The notes under the pieces are model-generated. The model saw only the letters and a list, made by a program, of their open reading frames with translations, had not been told where the DNA came from and did no database searches. From CAZHVS01 sp964536015 (GTDB taxonomy: Bacteria > Bacteroidota > Ignavibacteria > Ignavibacteriales > Ignavibacteriaceae): a stretch of DNA of 64,000 nucleotides. Below, one piece after another: positions 17,696-27,657 of the stretch. The DNA lies in contig CAZHVS010000004.1 of assembly GCA_964536015.1 (NCBI GenBank), positions 143,089 through 207,088 of the forward strand, read 5' to 3'. Each line of letters starts with the position of its first letter. Position 1 is the first letter of the stretch. Made by a program: the position numbers and the translations under genes.

Positions 17696-17721
17696 AAGAA
17701 AAATAGATGAACTCTTTTTCT

Positions 17722-17729
17722 TATATTTG
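17722..17729 (+). promoter_or_regulatory. Bacteroidetes-type -7 box (TATATTTG) before the EamA transporter
   Basis: TATATTTG lies 25 bases before ATG 17755 in the gap after the TonB receptor. No -33 match was seen. Confidence 0.45.
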
Positions 17730-17754
17730 TTATAAGATAATTTAGATAACTACG

Positions 17755-18627
17755 ATGAACTGGTTTATTATTGCATTCGCTTCTGCTTTACTTTCTGCAG
17801 CAGCAACTATTTCTGAAAAAAAAGTATTATTTAAAATGGAAGCACTGGAATTTTCTTTCTATGTAAACATTTTGAATTTACTTTTTTCTCTTCCATTTTT
17901 CTTCACTATTGATTTTTCTAATCTATCGGTAATTAGTATTTCGATTTTACTTATTAAATCAATACTTGGAGCTCTTGCATTTTTATGTGTAATGCTTGCA
18001 TTAAAAAATCTTGAAATTAGTGGTGCTTTACCCTTAATGGTTCTTACACCGGCATTGGTTGCAATACTTGCTTTTATTTTTCTTGGCGATTCCATTTCTT
18101 TGATTCAAATTATAGGAATGCTATTACTTTTAATCGGTACTTATTTACTTGAAGTAAAATCCAGGCAGTCTATTATTGAACCATTCAAGATATTTACTAA
18201 ATCAAATTACTATCATTACATTGGCTTTGCACTCCTGCTTTTTACTGTTTCTTCCATATTGGATAAACTTTTGCTTGGAAAATATAAACTTCCACCGTTT
18301 ACTTTTCTTGCGTTCCAACAGCTGTTTTACGCAATAATTTTCCTTTTCATCTTTTTAGTGAAAAGAAGAGAAACCGTAACGAAATCTTTTAACGCACAAA
18401 ATTTATTCTGGATTATTTTCATTGCAATTTTAACTGTAGGCTACAGGTACACCCAGATTGAAGCAATAAAAATTGCCCCAGTTGCACTTGTGCTTTCTGT
18501 AAAAAGAATCTCAGTATTTATTGCAGCTATTGGAGGAGGAAAAATATTTAAGGAAAGTAGTTTGCTAAAGAAAGCAATTGCCACTATAATTATGGTAGCA
18601 GGAGCAATCTTAATTATGGAAGATTAA
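17755..18627 (+). CDS. EamA/DMT-family inner-membrane transporter
   Basis: The 290-residue product has about ten membrane segments arranged as two EamA repeats, with the conserved end-of-repeat pattern near 120-133 (LIGTYLLEVKS) and at the C-terminus (VAGAILIMED). Family members export amino acids or other metabolites or act as uptake carriers. It has its own candidate promoter. Its last 14 bases overlap the 3' end of the opposing gene. Substrate unknown. Confidence 0.88.
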   Translation: MNWFIIAFASALLSAAATISEKKVLFKMEALEFSFYVNILNLLFSLPFFFTIDFSNLSVISISILLIKSILGALAFLCVMLALKNLEISGALPLMVLTPALVAILAFIFLGDSISLIQIIGMLLLLIGTYLLEVKSRQSIIEPFKIFTKSNYYHYIGFALLLFTVSSILDKLLLGKYKLPPFTFLAFQQLFYAIIFLFIFLVKRRETVTKSFNAQNLFWIIFIAILTVGYRYTQIEAIKIAPVALVLSVKRISVFIAAIGGGKIFKESSLLKKAIATIIMVAGAILIMED

Positions 18628-19678
18628 TATTTCCATATTTGCTGATAAATTTATCTAATGTTTTTCTCAAATCTGATTGACTGAAATTATTCCCTGTCCA
18701 TTCTTTAATTTTATTGCCTTCTGCCAGTAAAACAATTTTGGGTGGAGCTTCCTGAAGCAGCATAAAAAATTCTCTTGGCTCAAGGATTAAATATGAAAAC
18801 TGCATTCCGACATTATTAAAAAATGGTTGCACTTCTTCTTTACTACCAAGAAATAATGAATAAACGGAAGGTAACTTTATCTTCTTTTTTAATTCTGCAA
18901 GCTCTTTTGCAGCTTGCAAACAATGTTCGCAATCAAGACTGAACAGAGTTACTATCTTCAGTCCTGAATTTAAATCAATACTACCATTACTGAATTCTTT
19001 ATATTTTGTAAATTCAGACTCAACTCTTTTTAATTTGGGTTTGGATGAATCTTTTTTAATATCATTTCCAATTACATTCTGAACTTCCAGCAAAGAATCT
19101 TTTGAAGGTAAAACATTTTGATCAATTATTGCTGAATCCTGAACAACTGTATTTGTACTTTTTGATAAAATGGTCTCATCATAATTCTGAACTGGAAACA
19201 AAAGAAAAACGGCTATATAAATTAAGCTAAAAAATAATGCCGGTATTCTGAAATTTTTCTCAGATACTTTATCGTAATTATAATAAACCGTAAGTGATAT
19301 GAAAATCAGAATTATATTTTTTATTAATGCCGAAAGTGGTGACATTGGCAGGACTTCTCCAAAGCAACCACAATTTTTTGAATAAGGAAATTTTACTAGC
19401 GAATAAATTAATTGAAAACAAAACCCAGTTAATAATAAGATTGTAAATATAATATATAACCGTGTGGGCTTTAGTTCCGTCAACAAAGCCACACCAAGGA
19501 AAAGCTCAAAGCCTATTATTATTCTTGACAAATAAGGAACTATATTCCAGTTTGATAATCCTTGAGTTACTATTATAAACTCAAATGATTCAACTGGGAA
19601 TAATTTAACTATTGCACTGAAAATAAATACACTACCAAGAGCGATTCTTAGATATTTTATTAGATTTTTATTCTTCAT
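18614..19678 (-). CDS. MauE/DoxX-like membrane protein fused to a thioredoxin-like domain
   Basis: The product is 354-355 residues long. Residues 1-155 contain four to five membrane segments of the MauE/DoxX type (KYLRIALGSVFIFSAIVKLF start; CGCFGE motif). After a charged linker (about 165-225), the C-terminal domain is thioredoxin-like with a CEHC active site (SLDCEHC, near 252). Bacteroidetes have similar fusions for periplasmic thiol redox work. ATG 19681 is an alternative one codon upstream. It lies downstream of the C25 peptidase gene, from which a strong hairpin separates it. Confidence 0.8.
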   Translation of the reverse strand: MKNKNLIKYLRIALGSVFIFSAIVKLFPVESFEFIIVTQGLSNWNIVPYLSRIIIGFELFLGVALLTELKPTRLYIIFTILLLTGFCFQLIYSLVKFPYSKNCGCFGEVLPMSPLSALIKNIILIFISLTVYYNYDKVSEKNFRIPALFFSLIYIAVFLLFPVQNYDETILSKSTNTVVQDSAIIDQNVLPSKDSLLEVQNVIGNDIKKDSSKPKLKRVESEFTKYKEFSNGSIDLNSGLKIVTLFSLDCEHCLQAAKELAELKKKIKLPSVYSLFLGSKEEVQPFFNNVGMQFSYLILEPREFFMLLQEAPPKIVLLAEGNKIKEWTGNNFSQSDLRKTLDKFISKYGNINLP

Positions 19679-19695
19679 CATTTAATAAATTGTTG

Positions 19696-19728
19696 TACAA
19701 AGAGATAGCATTACACTATCTCTTTGTA
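19696..19728 (-). terminator. Strong hairpin between the C25 peptidase and the MauE-thioredoxin gene
   Basis: TACAAAGAGATAG (19696-19708) pairs perfectly with 19716-19728 around a 7-base loop. It lies 33 bases after the C25 stop and 15 bases before the next ATG. It has no long T tail on the minus strand, so it may be a terminator, an mRNA stabiliser or a leader structure of the next gene. Confidence 0.65.
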
Positions 19729-19761
19729 TGAGAAAACAACTTAATATCATATTATCTGATT

Positions 19762-22700
19762 TTATTTAATTAATATCATCTTTTTAGTTTCATTAAATTT
19801 TCCTGCTATGAGTCTAAGGTAATATACTCCGCTTGCAATTCCAGTAGCATCAAAATTTACCTGGTGATAACCACCTTCAAGTTTTGTATTCAGCAATGTT
19901 TGTATAACTTGTCCAAGAGAATTATACACAACCAGTTTAATCTCAGAGATTTCTGGTAAAGAAAATTTAATTGTCGTCGATGGGTTAAATGGATTAGGAT
20001 AATTTTGCATCAATTGAAATCTGTCCGGAGGCAAAACTTCAACTTCAACCTGATTACTTAATGAGAAAGAACCATCATAATCTATCTGTCTGATTCTATA
20101 ATTATATTTTCCGGGAGACAAATTTTTATCTACAAAATTATAATTCATCAACCCAACTGTTGTCCCATTCCCGTTAACAAAAGAAATTTTTTGCCATTTA
20201 ACATCACCCTTCAAATCATTATCGGAAATTCTTTCTATTTCAAATCCTTTGTTATTTTTTTCTGTTGCTGTTGTCCATTTGATTTCTACATTATCGTTGT
20301 TTGAGATAGCATTAAACGAGACAAGTTCAACCGGAACAACATTACCAATCCTCATTTTTACCGGCACTACAATTACAGAATCCTGCGGATCATTACTGGA
20401 AATTTTTACATCCATAGAATAATTTCCTGAATCAAGGTCGGCAGTGATAAAATTGAGCAGAACAGCAACATGATTTCCAGCGTAAATTCTGCCTGAATTA
20501 TTTATCGATGTCAACCATTCCGGTTCTGCTGAAAAACGAATTGCATGATTATTCTTAACGTATGCAGCATTGTAAACAACCTGTAATCCAACTGTGCCTG
20601 TATGATTTTCAATTCCTACTGTTGCACTAGTTAATGTTCCTGTCATTGTATTATAATAGAACTCTATTTTTCCACTCTGATACAAAACTATCTGAAAAGT
20701 TAATGAAGATGTAGAAGAATATTTCTGCCAATTTGTAAATTGAACGATAAATTTATTTCCATCCTGTTTATAGTAAACGTTCCCTTGCGAACTGCCATCA
20801 AGGTCATCCCAGAAAGGACAAATAATTCCATTTGGAGTTGCCGACGAAGGAATTTGTGCATTTGTCATTGTGTTTCCAGTTGGTGCAGTAAACATCAAAT
20901 GACCGTTTGAGCTTATATAAACTTGTGAATAATTTTGTCCGTAATATTTAAAATTAAAACCCAAATTATATGGACCGCTATAACCCTCATCTTTAGCATT
21001 ATACGTGCCGGTTGCAATCCAGTTTGTAGCTTCTATTCCTGTTGTAGAAATATTATTCCACACATAAGCAGGACCATTAGGAGCATCAGTATCTATCCAC
21101 TTATAACCATAAGCATCAGGTCCGCCTTGCCCGCGGGAACTTCCCCCAAATAATATCGTAGGAAAATCTTTGGAATCATCAATTTTATTTTCATTTGTAA
21201 TGATCTTCGAAAATTCAACTTTTAATGCTTCTTGCGGAAAAGTATTGTTCAGTAATTGAATTGAATAATCAAGTGTTGAATTACTTACAGAATTATTTGC
21301 AATTAATATTGAATCAGCTATAATCTGGTTAAGTTGAACAACTTTTATAACACTATCAGGAGTAACAGATATATCAGGTGCTGCTAATGTCACTCCACTA
21401 ACAACATTAGAAATTGGTGATGTATTTCCCCACATATCTTTTGCCTTAACTGCAAAGTAATAAGTTTGATTGAAATTCAATCCTGAAATTATTTTTGATT
21501 TTGGAGTACCAGAAGTATCATTTTGTCCACCAAAAACAATTTGTGAACAAACATTAAAATTCGAATTATTAATTAATACTGTTGAATATCTGATGTCATA
21601 TGTTACAACTCCGCCGAAAGAAGAATCTAAAGGAGCAGTCCAATTTAAAGTTAAAGTGCTTGAAGTAGGATTCGTCACATTTAAATTTGTAATTGTAGTT
21701 GGAGGAATAGAATCAGGAACCAAACCAAAATTCATTACCATACTGCAATCACCAAAAATGTTATACTGTTCCATTAGCTTAAGTCCTTCTCCTGTGCTTC
21801 CACCCCAAAGGTCCATAGCTTTCATTACTCCATTAAAACATATTCCTCCGACAGTATTTCTTAACTTGTTACTTAATAAACGAATACCTTCCGTTTGCAT
21901 ATCGCAAGGAGGAACCCAGCTTGTATTTGTTGAAGCACCATAAACAGCAATTGCTCCACGTGGATTTAAAGTATCGCCTGTCCTTATCCAGGCTTCTTCC
22001 ATACATTCAGTTAAAGTAAATTTACCATTTTGACAGGCAACATCAATTATGAAAGGATTCTTCCAGCCATTAGACAATGCATGAATGTTAGTAACACTAA
22101 AACCCGTTGTACTCCAGGAGGTTCCGCTGCCATGACCGATATAATTAATTAAACTTCTACCATCATTTACAGAATTTGTAACCTGTGTAGTAGTTGCACC
22201 GGGATCATAAATTTGATCGATGGCAATAAAACCATGATTCATAAGAGTATCTCTCAACAAATTTGTTCTTTGCCAGTCGTACAAAGCTGTTCCACCGTTC
22301 TCATTGCTTGCAACCCCAACACCTTTATAATACCACGACGCATTTGTCCCGCTATCGGGATATTTTTCATACTTGATAATTTTTTTAATTATGTAATCAC
22401 AATTGGATTGAGAAGTTGGAGATATCCTCGAAATGTAAGCATCGGGATAAGCATCTGTACCGGCTAATTTAACAAAACAAGGATCTGAAGCCGCACTTTC
22501 ATAAGCGCCACTTAAAGTTGGAATTTCTCCGGACTCTCCAACAAGAATTATATAAGTTAAACCTTCGGGTTGATTATAAAGATTTTGAATATATGTTTTG
22601 ATTGCAGCTGCTCCACTTCCTGTTTGTGTCGGATATTCTGCAAGTAATGTAGGTATTCCTTTCTGCAATTTCCATTGATACAATGGTTGAATTTGGTTTG

Positions 22701-23475
22701 CATAACTTGAGTAATAAATAATAAGTAATCTTCCAGGTTCAGGAATTGGTGTATAATCAAAATCACCAATACCATAATTAACAAACAAAGTTTGATAAAT
22801 TGATTCAAATTCTTTGGCAATTCCCACAAAAGATTTTGTTCTTACTAATGGATTAATAACACTTAAACTATTATCAGTTTTTATTTCAATAACCATTCTT
22901 TTAATAATTCTTAATTGATTTAAGGCAGGATTATATTGTATTGGGTTATACTGTATAGTCATACCTCTTAAGTCTTTTACAATGTACGGTTCTTCCAGTT
23001 TAATTTTTTCAGAAGGATACCATGTGTCTTGTTCATAAATGTCACTAAAAGTATAAGGAATTGTATTTGGATCTATATCTCTTGTAAAATGTCCTTTTGA
23101 AGGCATAATTGGTTTTGTCTGAATTATTTCACTTTCTTCAGAAAGAATTCTATAATTCATTGCAGCCTGGTCAGGAATTATTATGCTGTTACGAGAGATT
23201 GGCAATTGAGGAAAGCCCTTCTCCATCAACCATATCATTTCCGGTGAAGATAGAAACAGGTGATTTTTCCCATCAATATTTAATTCATATTGATTGAAAC
23301 CATCAAAAATGTATTCAAGAGTTGTACTATTGTAATTTGAACTTAAAACATTAACTCTCATTCCAATTTTATTCTGGTTATTCAAAAAGACAGGTTGAGA
23401 GTTTATAGGGCAGCTAACTATAAAAATAGTTAAGACTATTAACAATTTTGTTAATTCTGTAAAGAAAGATTTCAT
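19762..23475 (-). CDS. Gingipain-type C25 cysteine peptidase with T9SS sorting domain
   Basis: The 1237-residue secreted protein has a signal peptide (ending CPINSQ), a propeptide-like region (about 30-240) and a C25 peptidase domain with catalytic His448 (NYIGHGS) and Cys481 (DVACQNG), matching the gingipain His-Cys dyad. An FnIII module (about 590-700), a beta domain with GFNFKYYG and SSNGHLMF (about 800-960), and a second FnIII-like part lead to the sorting domain (NYPNPFNPSTTIKFSLP near 1160) that ends MILIK. GGAGAAA precedes the ATG. It should digest extracellular protein. The specificity is not readable. Confidence 0.93.
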   Translation of the reverse strand: MKSFFTELTKLLIVLTIFIVSCPINSQPVFLNNQNKIGMRVNVLSSNYNSTTLEYIFDGFNQYELNIDGKNHLFLSSPEMIWLMEKGFPQLPISRNSIIIPDQAAMNYRILSEESEIIQTKPIMPSKGHFTRDIDPNTIPYTFSDIYEQDTWYPSEKIKLEEPYIVKDLRGMTIQYNPIQYNPALNQLRIIKRMVIEIKTDNSLSVINPLVRTKSFVGIAKEFESIYQTLFVNYGIGDFDYTPIPEPGRLLIIYYSSYANQIQPLYQWKLQKGIPTLLAEYPTQTGSGAAAIKTYIQNLYNQPEGLTYIILVGESGEIPTLSGAYESAASDPCFVKLAGTDAYPDAYISRISPTSQSNCDYIIKKIIKYEKYPDSGTNASWYYKGVGVASNENGGTALYDWQRTNLLRDTLMNHGFIAIDQIYDPGATTTQVTNSVNDGRSLINYIGHGSGTSWSTTGFSVTNIHALSNGWKNPFIIDVACQNGKFTLTECMEEAWIRTGDTLNPRGAIAVYGASTNTSWVPPCDMQTEGIRLLSNKLRNTVGGICFNGVMKAMDLWGGSTGEGLKLMEQYNIFGDCSMVMNFGLVPDSIPPTTITNLNVTNPTSSTLTLNWTAPLDSSFGGVVTYDIRYSTVLINNSNFNVCSQIVFGGQNDTSGTPKSKIISGLNFNQTYYFAVKAKDMWGNTSPISNVVSGVTLAAPDISVTPDSVIKVVQLNQIIADSILIANNSVSNSTLDYSIQLLNNTFPQEALKVEFSKIITNENKIDDSKDFPTILFGGSSRGQGGPDAYGYKWIDTDAPNGPAYVWNNISTTGIEATNWIATGTYNAKDEGYSGPYNLGFNFKYYGQNYSQVYISSNGHLMFTAPTGNTMTNAQIPSSATPNGIICPFWDDLDGSSQGNVYYKQDGNKFIVQFTNWQKYSSTSSLTFQIVLYQSGKIEFYYNTMTGTLTSATVGIENHTGTVGLQVVYNAAYVKNNHAIRFSAEPEWLTSINNSGRIYAGNHVAVLLNFITADLDSGNYSMDVKISSNDPQDSVIVVPVKMRIGNVVPVELVSFNAISNNDNVEIKWTTATEKNNKGFEIERISDNDLKGDVKWQKISFVNGNGTTVGLMNYNFVDKNLSPGKYNYRIRQIDYDGSFSLSNQVEVEVLPPDRFQLMQNYPNPFNPSTTIKFSLPEISEIKLVVYNSLGQVIQTLLNTKLEGGYHQVNFDATGIASGVYYLRLIAGKFNETKKMILIK

Positions 23476-23609
23476 TATTTCTCCAATGTTAAACTTAAAA
23501 TGACTTATATTATTATAGTCAAAAATTTCAACTGTAAAAATTGGAAATATAAACGGAACGACAAAGTGAAAAGTCTTACCCTCTTAATTTCAGTATATCC
23601 AATTTCTTA

Positions 23610-23648
23610 CATTTACAAGAAAAGAAAATAAGTTGTAAATTGTAAATG
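23610..23648. repeat. Inverted repeat CATTTACAA / TTGTAAATG before the methyltransferase operon
   Basis: CATTTACAA (23610-23618) is the exact reverse complement of TTGTAAATG (23640-23648), with a further TTGTAAAT at 23633-23640. It lies 41-79 bases before ATG 23689 and is a candidate operator of the hemL-containing operon. Chance occurrence in AT-rich DNA is possible. Confidence 0.35.
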
Positions 23649-23688
23649 CATAAAATTCAGTTTATAAAACATAAAATATGGAATAAAA

Positions 23689-24435
23689 ATGTTTTTCAGG
23701 AATGTAACAAAAGGAGCAGCAAGCCGAATGGCTATAGTTGACCAAGAAGAGTCTTATGGAAGACACATTCTTGAAAAAGCTATTGTCGGATTAAATATTA
23801 AAAGTTGCCTTGATCTTGGCTGTGGTGAAGGAAATGATTTAGAGATTGTAAAAAAAAATAATCCATCTACTCAACTTTACGGTATAGATTATGGAAAGTG
23901 GAATTTTAATACACTTCAGCAAAAAAAAATAATTCCTCTTGCTATTAATATAGAGAATGAAAAACTTCCATTTGATAATGATACATTTGATTTAATAATT
24001 GCGAACCAGTTTTTTGAACATACAAAAGAAATTTTCTGGATAAATCATGAAGTTTTCAGATGTTTAAAAAAAGGCGGACATTTATTCATTGGAGTACCTA
24101 ATATCCTATCTCTTCATAACAGAATACTTATGCTGGCAGGTTATCATCCAACTCAGCACAAATCGATTTCTGCTCACGTTCGTCCATTTTCAAAAAAAGA
24201 TATAATTAATTTTTATCAAACTCTTGGTAAAGATTTTTGTAATGTGAAAAATTTTTGGGGTTCCCAGTTTTATCCATTCCCTAAAAAGACAGCAAGATTT
24301 TTTTCAGCTATTTTACCTTCATTATCTTTTTCAATTTTTTTCTTAATTGAAAAAAATAACGATTATGATTCGTCCTTCATAAAATGGCCAGTTGAAGTTA
24401 AGCTAGAAACAAATTTTTTTACCGGATTAAATTAA
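23689..24435 (+). CDS. Class I SAM-dependent methyltransferase
   Basis: The 248-residue product has the SAM-binding motif DLGCGEGND (about 44-52), an acidic strand end (YGIDYG), motif IANQFFEH and the KKGGHLFIGVPN post-motif typical of Methyltransf_11/UbiE-like proteins. Substrate unknown. It sits 57 bases before hemL and may be co-transcribed with it. A C-terminal basic and aromatic extension (about 190-248) is also present. Confidence 0.85.
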   Translation: MFFRNVTKGAASRMAIVDQEESYGRHILEKAIVGLNIKSCLDLGCGEGNDLEIVKKNNPSTQLYGIDYGKWNFNTLQQKKIIPLAINIENEKLPFDNDTFDLIIANQFFEHTKEIFWINHEVFRCLKKGGHLFIGVPNILSLHNRILMLAGYHPTQHKSISAHVRPFSKKDIINFYQTLGKDFCNVKNFWGSQFYPFPKKTARFFSAILPSLSFSIFFLIEKNNDYDSSFIKWPVEVKLETNFFTGLN

Positions 24436-24492
24436 ACTTAAATTAAATTTTATTGTTAATGAATTAAAGAAATAAACGCAAGAGGAAATAAA

Positions 24493-25779
24493 GTGGAAAT
24501 AAAGAGAAGCATAGAACTGTTTGACCAGGCAAAAAAATATATTCCCGGCGGAGTTAACTCACCAGTAAGAGCTTTCAAATCAGTAAGCGGCAATCCAATT
24601 TTTATTGAAAAAGCTACAGGAAGTCGACTCATTGATGTTGATGGTAATGAATATATCGACTATATCGGGAGCTGGGGCCCTCACATTTTTGGTCATCAAC
24701 CAAAATTTATTAACGATGCACTTGTTGCAGCAATCTTGAAGGGAACAAGTTTTGGAGCGCCAACAGAAATTGAAGTTAAAATGGCTATGTTAATTTCAGA
24801 TTTAGTTCCTTCTGTTGAAGTTGTTAGAATGGTTAATAGCGGAACAGAAGCCACTATGAGTGCCGTACGTGTAGCAAGAGGTTACACAGGAAAAGAAAAA
24901 ATAATTAAGTTTGAAGGTTGTTATCATGGACATGCTGATTTCTTTTTAATTAAAGCAGGAAGCGGAGCTTTGACTTTCGGAGTTCCAACCAGCCCCGGAG
25001 TAACAAAGGGTAATGCAGCCGATACTCTTGTTGCTGATTATAACAACATCATTTCAGTCAAAGAGTTAATTCATAAAAACAAAAATGAAATAGCTGCAAT
25101 AATTATTGAACCAATTACCGGAAATATGGGTACAATCAAAGCTGATGATTCATTCATAAAAGAATTACGCTACATCTGCAGCGAAGAAAAAATAATCCTC
25201 ATTTTTGACGAAGTCATGACCGGTTTTAGAGTTGCAAAAGGTGGAGCTCAGGAAGTTTTAGATGTCATACCTGACTTATCAACTTTTGGAAAAATAATTG
25301 GTGGTGGTTTGCCTGTAGGTGCTTATGGTGGAAAGAGAGAAATAATGGAAATGGTTTCTCCTGTTGGTCCAGTTTATCAGGCAGGTACATTAAGCGGTAA
25401 CCCTCTGGCTTTAGCTGCTGGGTATTCTTCGCTGCAGTATATTCAAAATCATCCTGAAGTTTATACAACTCTTGAAGAAAAATCGTCCTATCTTGAAAAA
25501 GGAATTATTAGTAACCTTAAAACCGTTGGAAAGAATTTTCGCCTAAACCGAGTTGGCTCTATGATGACATTGTTTTTTACTGAAGAAAAAGTTTGGGATT
25601 TTAATTCCGCCGTTAAATCTGATACAAAACTATATGCTAAATATTTTCACGAGATGTTAAGCAGAGGAATTTATCTTCCACCTGCTCAGTTTGAAGCTTT
25701 TTTTGTATCTACATCACATGGTAAAGATGACCTTGATAAAACAATCTGGGCTAACCTTGAAGCGTTAAAAGCATTATAG
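24493..25779 (+). CDS. hemL: Glutamate-1-semialdehyde 2,1-aminomutase
   Basis: It converts glutamate-1-semialdehyde to 5-aminolevulinate, the second step of C5 tetrapyrrole synthesis. The 428-residue product is of family length. It shows the GGVNSPVRAFKSV start, the PLP-site NSGTEATMSA and GCYHGHADFFL segments, DEVMTGFRV, and the Schiff-base Lys267 in STFGKIIGGG. It starts with GTG 24493, with AGAGG seven bases upstream. rlmN follows after 16 bases. Confidence 0.97.
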   Translation: MEIKRSIELFDQAKKYIPGGVNSPVRAFKSVSGNPIFIEKATGSRLIDVDGNEYIDYIGSWGPHIFGHQPKFINDALVAAILKGTSFGAPTEIEVKMAMLISDLVPSVEVVRMVNSGTEATMSAVRVARGYTGKEKIIKFEGCYHGHADFFLIKAGSGALTFGVPTSPGVTKGNAADTLVADYNNIISVKELIHKNKNEIAAIIIEPITGNMGTIKADDSFIKELRYICSEEKIILIFDEVMTGFRVAKGGAQEVLDVIPDLSTFGKIIGGGLPVGAYGGKREIMEMVSPVGPVYQAGTLSGNPLALAAGYSSLQYIQNHPEVYTTLEEKSSYLEKGIISNLKTVGKNFRLNRVGSMMTLFFTEEKVWDFNSAVKSDTKLYAKYFHEMLSRGIYLPPAQFEAFFVSTSHGKDDLDKTIWANLEALKAL

Positions 25780-25795
25780 TACTAAAAATTTTTTT

Positions 25796-26872
25796 ATGAA
25801 TATCAAAACAACAAATAGAAGTTCTGAAAGTAAAATCTTACTAAAAGGAATGACTCTTGAAGAATTGAAAAACTATTTTATTTCAATTAATCAACCGGCA
25901 TACAGAGGTGAACAATTGTTTAATTGGATGTATAATCATCTGGTAACAGATTTTGATTCAATGGATAATTTTCCAAAAACTCTAAGAAAAGAATTATCTG
26001 AGAACACCAACATCTTAACTTTACAGTTACATGATTTTAAAGATTCAACTCTTAACGGCACAAAAAAATTTATCTTTAAAACTCTCGACGGACATTTTAT
26101 TGAATCAGTAATTATTCCTGAAGAAAAACGCTTAACTTTATGTATCTCAACGCAAGTCGGTTGTCCTCTCGATTGTAAATTTTGTGCAACTGGTTTAATG
26201 GGATATAAAAAAAATCTTTCGCCCGGTGAAATTTATGACCAATATATACTTGCTCAGAAAAACTATTACAGGCAGATTACGAATATTGTTTATATGGGAA
26301 TGGGCGAACCATTATTAAATTATAATTCAACTCTTCAATCTTTAAAAATCTTTTCTGAAGAATTGACCACTGGAATTAGTCTGAAAAAAATTACTGTGTC
26401 AACAGCCGGAATCGCACCCAAAATAATTGAATTAGCTAACAGCGGATTAAAAGTAAAACTCGCTCTTTCGCTTCACTCCTGTTTTGATGAGATTCGTAAT
26501 AAAATAATGCCAATTAATAAGAAATATCCATTACAACAAACAATTGAAGCAATTAAATATTTTGCGAAAACAACCGGAAATAGGATTACATTAGAATATA
26601 TAATGTTGAAAGACCTTAATGATCGAGATGAAGACATAAAAGCTTTGGTAAAACTATCACAAAAATTTCCGTGCAAGATAAATATTATTCCATTTAATTC
26701 TTTAAAACATATGAGTCCTGCTGGATTTTCGGCTAAACTTGAACCATCTTCTTATGACAAAATTGAAGTGTTTGCACAAAAACTAAGAGATAAAAACTTG
26801 ACTGTTATGTTAAGGAGTACTCAAGGAGACGACATTTCTGCAGCTTGCGGACAATTAGCAGTTAAATATTAA
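25796..26872 (+). CDS. rlmN: Dual-specificity 23S rRNA/tRNA adenine C2-methyltransferase RlmN
   Basis: A radical-SAM enzyme that methylates A2503 of 23S rRNA and A37 of some tRNAs. The 358-residue product has an N-terminal accessory domain (RGEQLFNWMY), the CxxxCxxC cluster at Cys123, Cys127 and Cys130 (GCPLDCKFCATG), the GMGEPLLNY motif and catalytic Cys351 (SAACGQ), the residue that holds the methyl carrier. It is co-directional with hemL. Confidence 0.97.
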   Translation: MNIKTTNRSSESKILLKGMTLEELKNYFISINQPAYRGEQLFNWMYNHLVTDFDSMDNFPKTLRKELSENTNILTLQLHDFKDSTLNGTKKFIFKTLDGHFIESVIIPEEKRLTLCISTQVGCPLDCKFCATGLMGYKKNLSPGEIYDQYILAQKNYYRQITNIVYMGMGEPLLNYNSTLQSLKIFSEELTTGISLKKITVSTAGIAPKIIELANSGLKVKLALSLHSCFDEIRNKIMPINKKYPLQQTIEAIKYFAKTTGNRITLEYIMLKDLNDRDEDIKALVKLSQKFPCKINIIPFNSLKHMSPAGFSAKLEPSSYDKIEVFAQKLRDKNLTVMLRSTQGDDISAACGQLAVKY

Positions 26873-26907
26873 TTCAATTTTTAGTATTATCGTATAGGAA
26901 AAATAAA

Positions 26908-27657
26908 TTGTTTTTAAACAAGCTAAAATTTTGTATGCAAAAATATTTTTATTATCTGGTTTTACTTTTACCACTAGTTTTTATAAGCTGTGAAGAACAA
27001 ATAGATGAGCCTGATCAGAATCCAAGACTTGAACCTTCGCTATACAGAACGGAAATCATAATAAGCACTATTCTTGATACAAATAATGTAAGAAGAGATA
27101 GTATGTTTGTTACAGTATATGATGGCAATGAAAACCAGGTAGAGTTGAAAACGTCTGATATTTTTATTAATGATGTTTTCCTGACAAAATTATTTAATAT
27201 GCAGCAAAGACCATATTACTGTATACAACCAGCAAGTAAATTGAAATATGAATTAAAAACAAAATATGACTGTGTTTTTGCATCACTTGATGGAAGCCGT
27301 TATACAAATACTGTTACTTCTCTTGATAAAGAATTATATGAAATAGTATGTCCATCAAACCATAAAAAAAGTGATAGCTTGTTTATAAAATGGAATTCTG
27401 CTGACCAGAGAAGTGAAATGTATCTTGACATACAATATTTTGCTCCAAGCGGTAATAATGTAACAAGGATAAACATTCCAAGTCCAGCTTCAGGGGGAAT
27501 TTATATACCGAGCAGTATTTTTAATGCACTACCGGGAATTTACAAAGTAATTATTATAGCAAATAGCATTAATAATGGTGTAGTGAATAGTTCATTTATT
27601 AAAGGTTCCAGTATTATCACAAAAATGGTTGTGAAAAAAGCCGTAAACATTATTTAA
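26908..27657 (+). CDS. Lipoprotein of unknown function
   Basis: The 249-residue product has a lipoprotein signal (LPLVFISCEEQ) and a mature beta-rich sequence with no family I recognise. TTG 26908 is used because AGGA lies at good spacing; ATG 26935 would also give a full signal peptide. Its stop codon overlaps the following SpoU methyltransferase start by one base (TAATG), so the two genes are coupled. A role in the envelope is likely, nothing more can be said. Confidence 0.7.
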   Translation: MFLNKLKFCMQKYFYYLVLLLPLVFISCEEQIDEPDQNPRLEPSLYRTEIIISTILDTNNVRRDSMFVTVYDGNENQVELKTSDIFINDVFLTKLFNMQQRPYYCIQPASKLKYELKTKYDCVFASLDGSRYTNTVTSLDKELYEIVCPSNHKKSDSLFIKWNSADQRSEMYLDIQYFAPSGNNVTRINIPSPASGGIYIPSSIFNALPGIYKVIIIANSINNGVVNSSFIKGSSIITKMVVKKAVNII

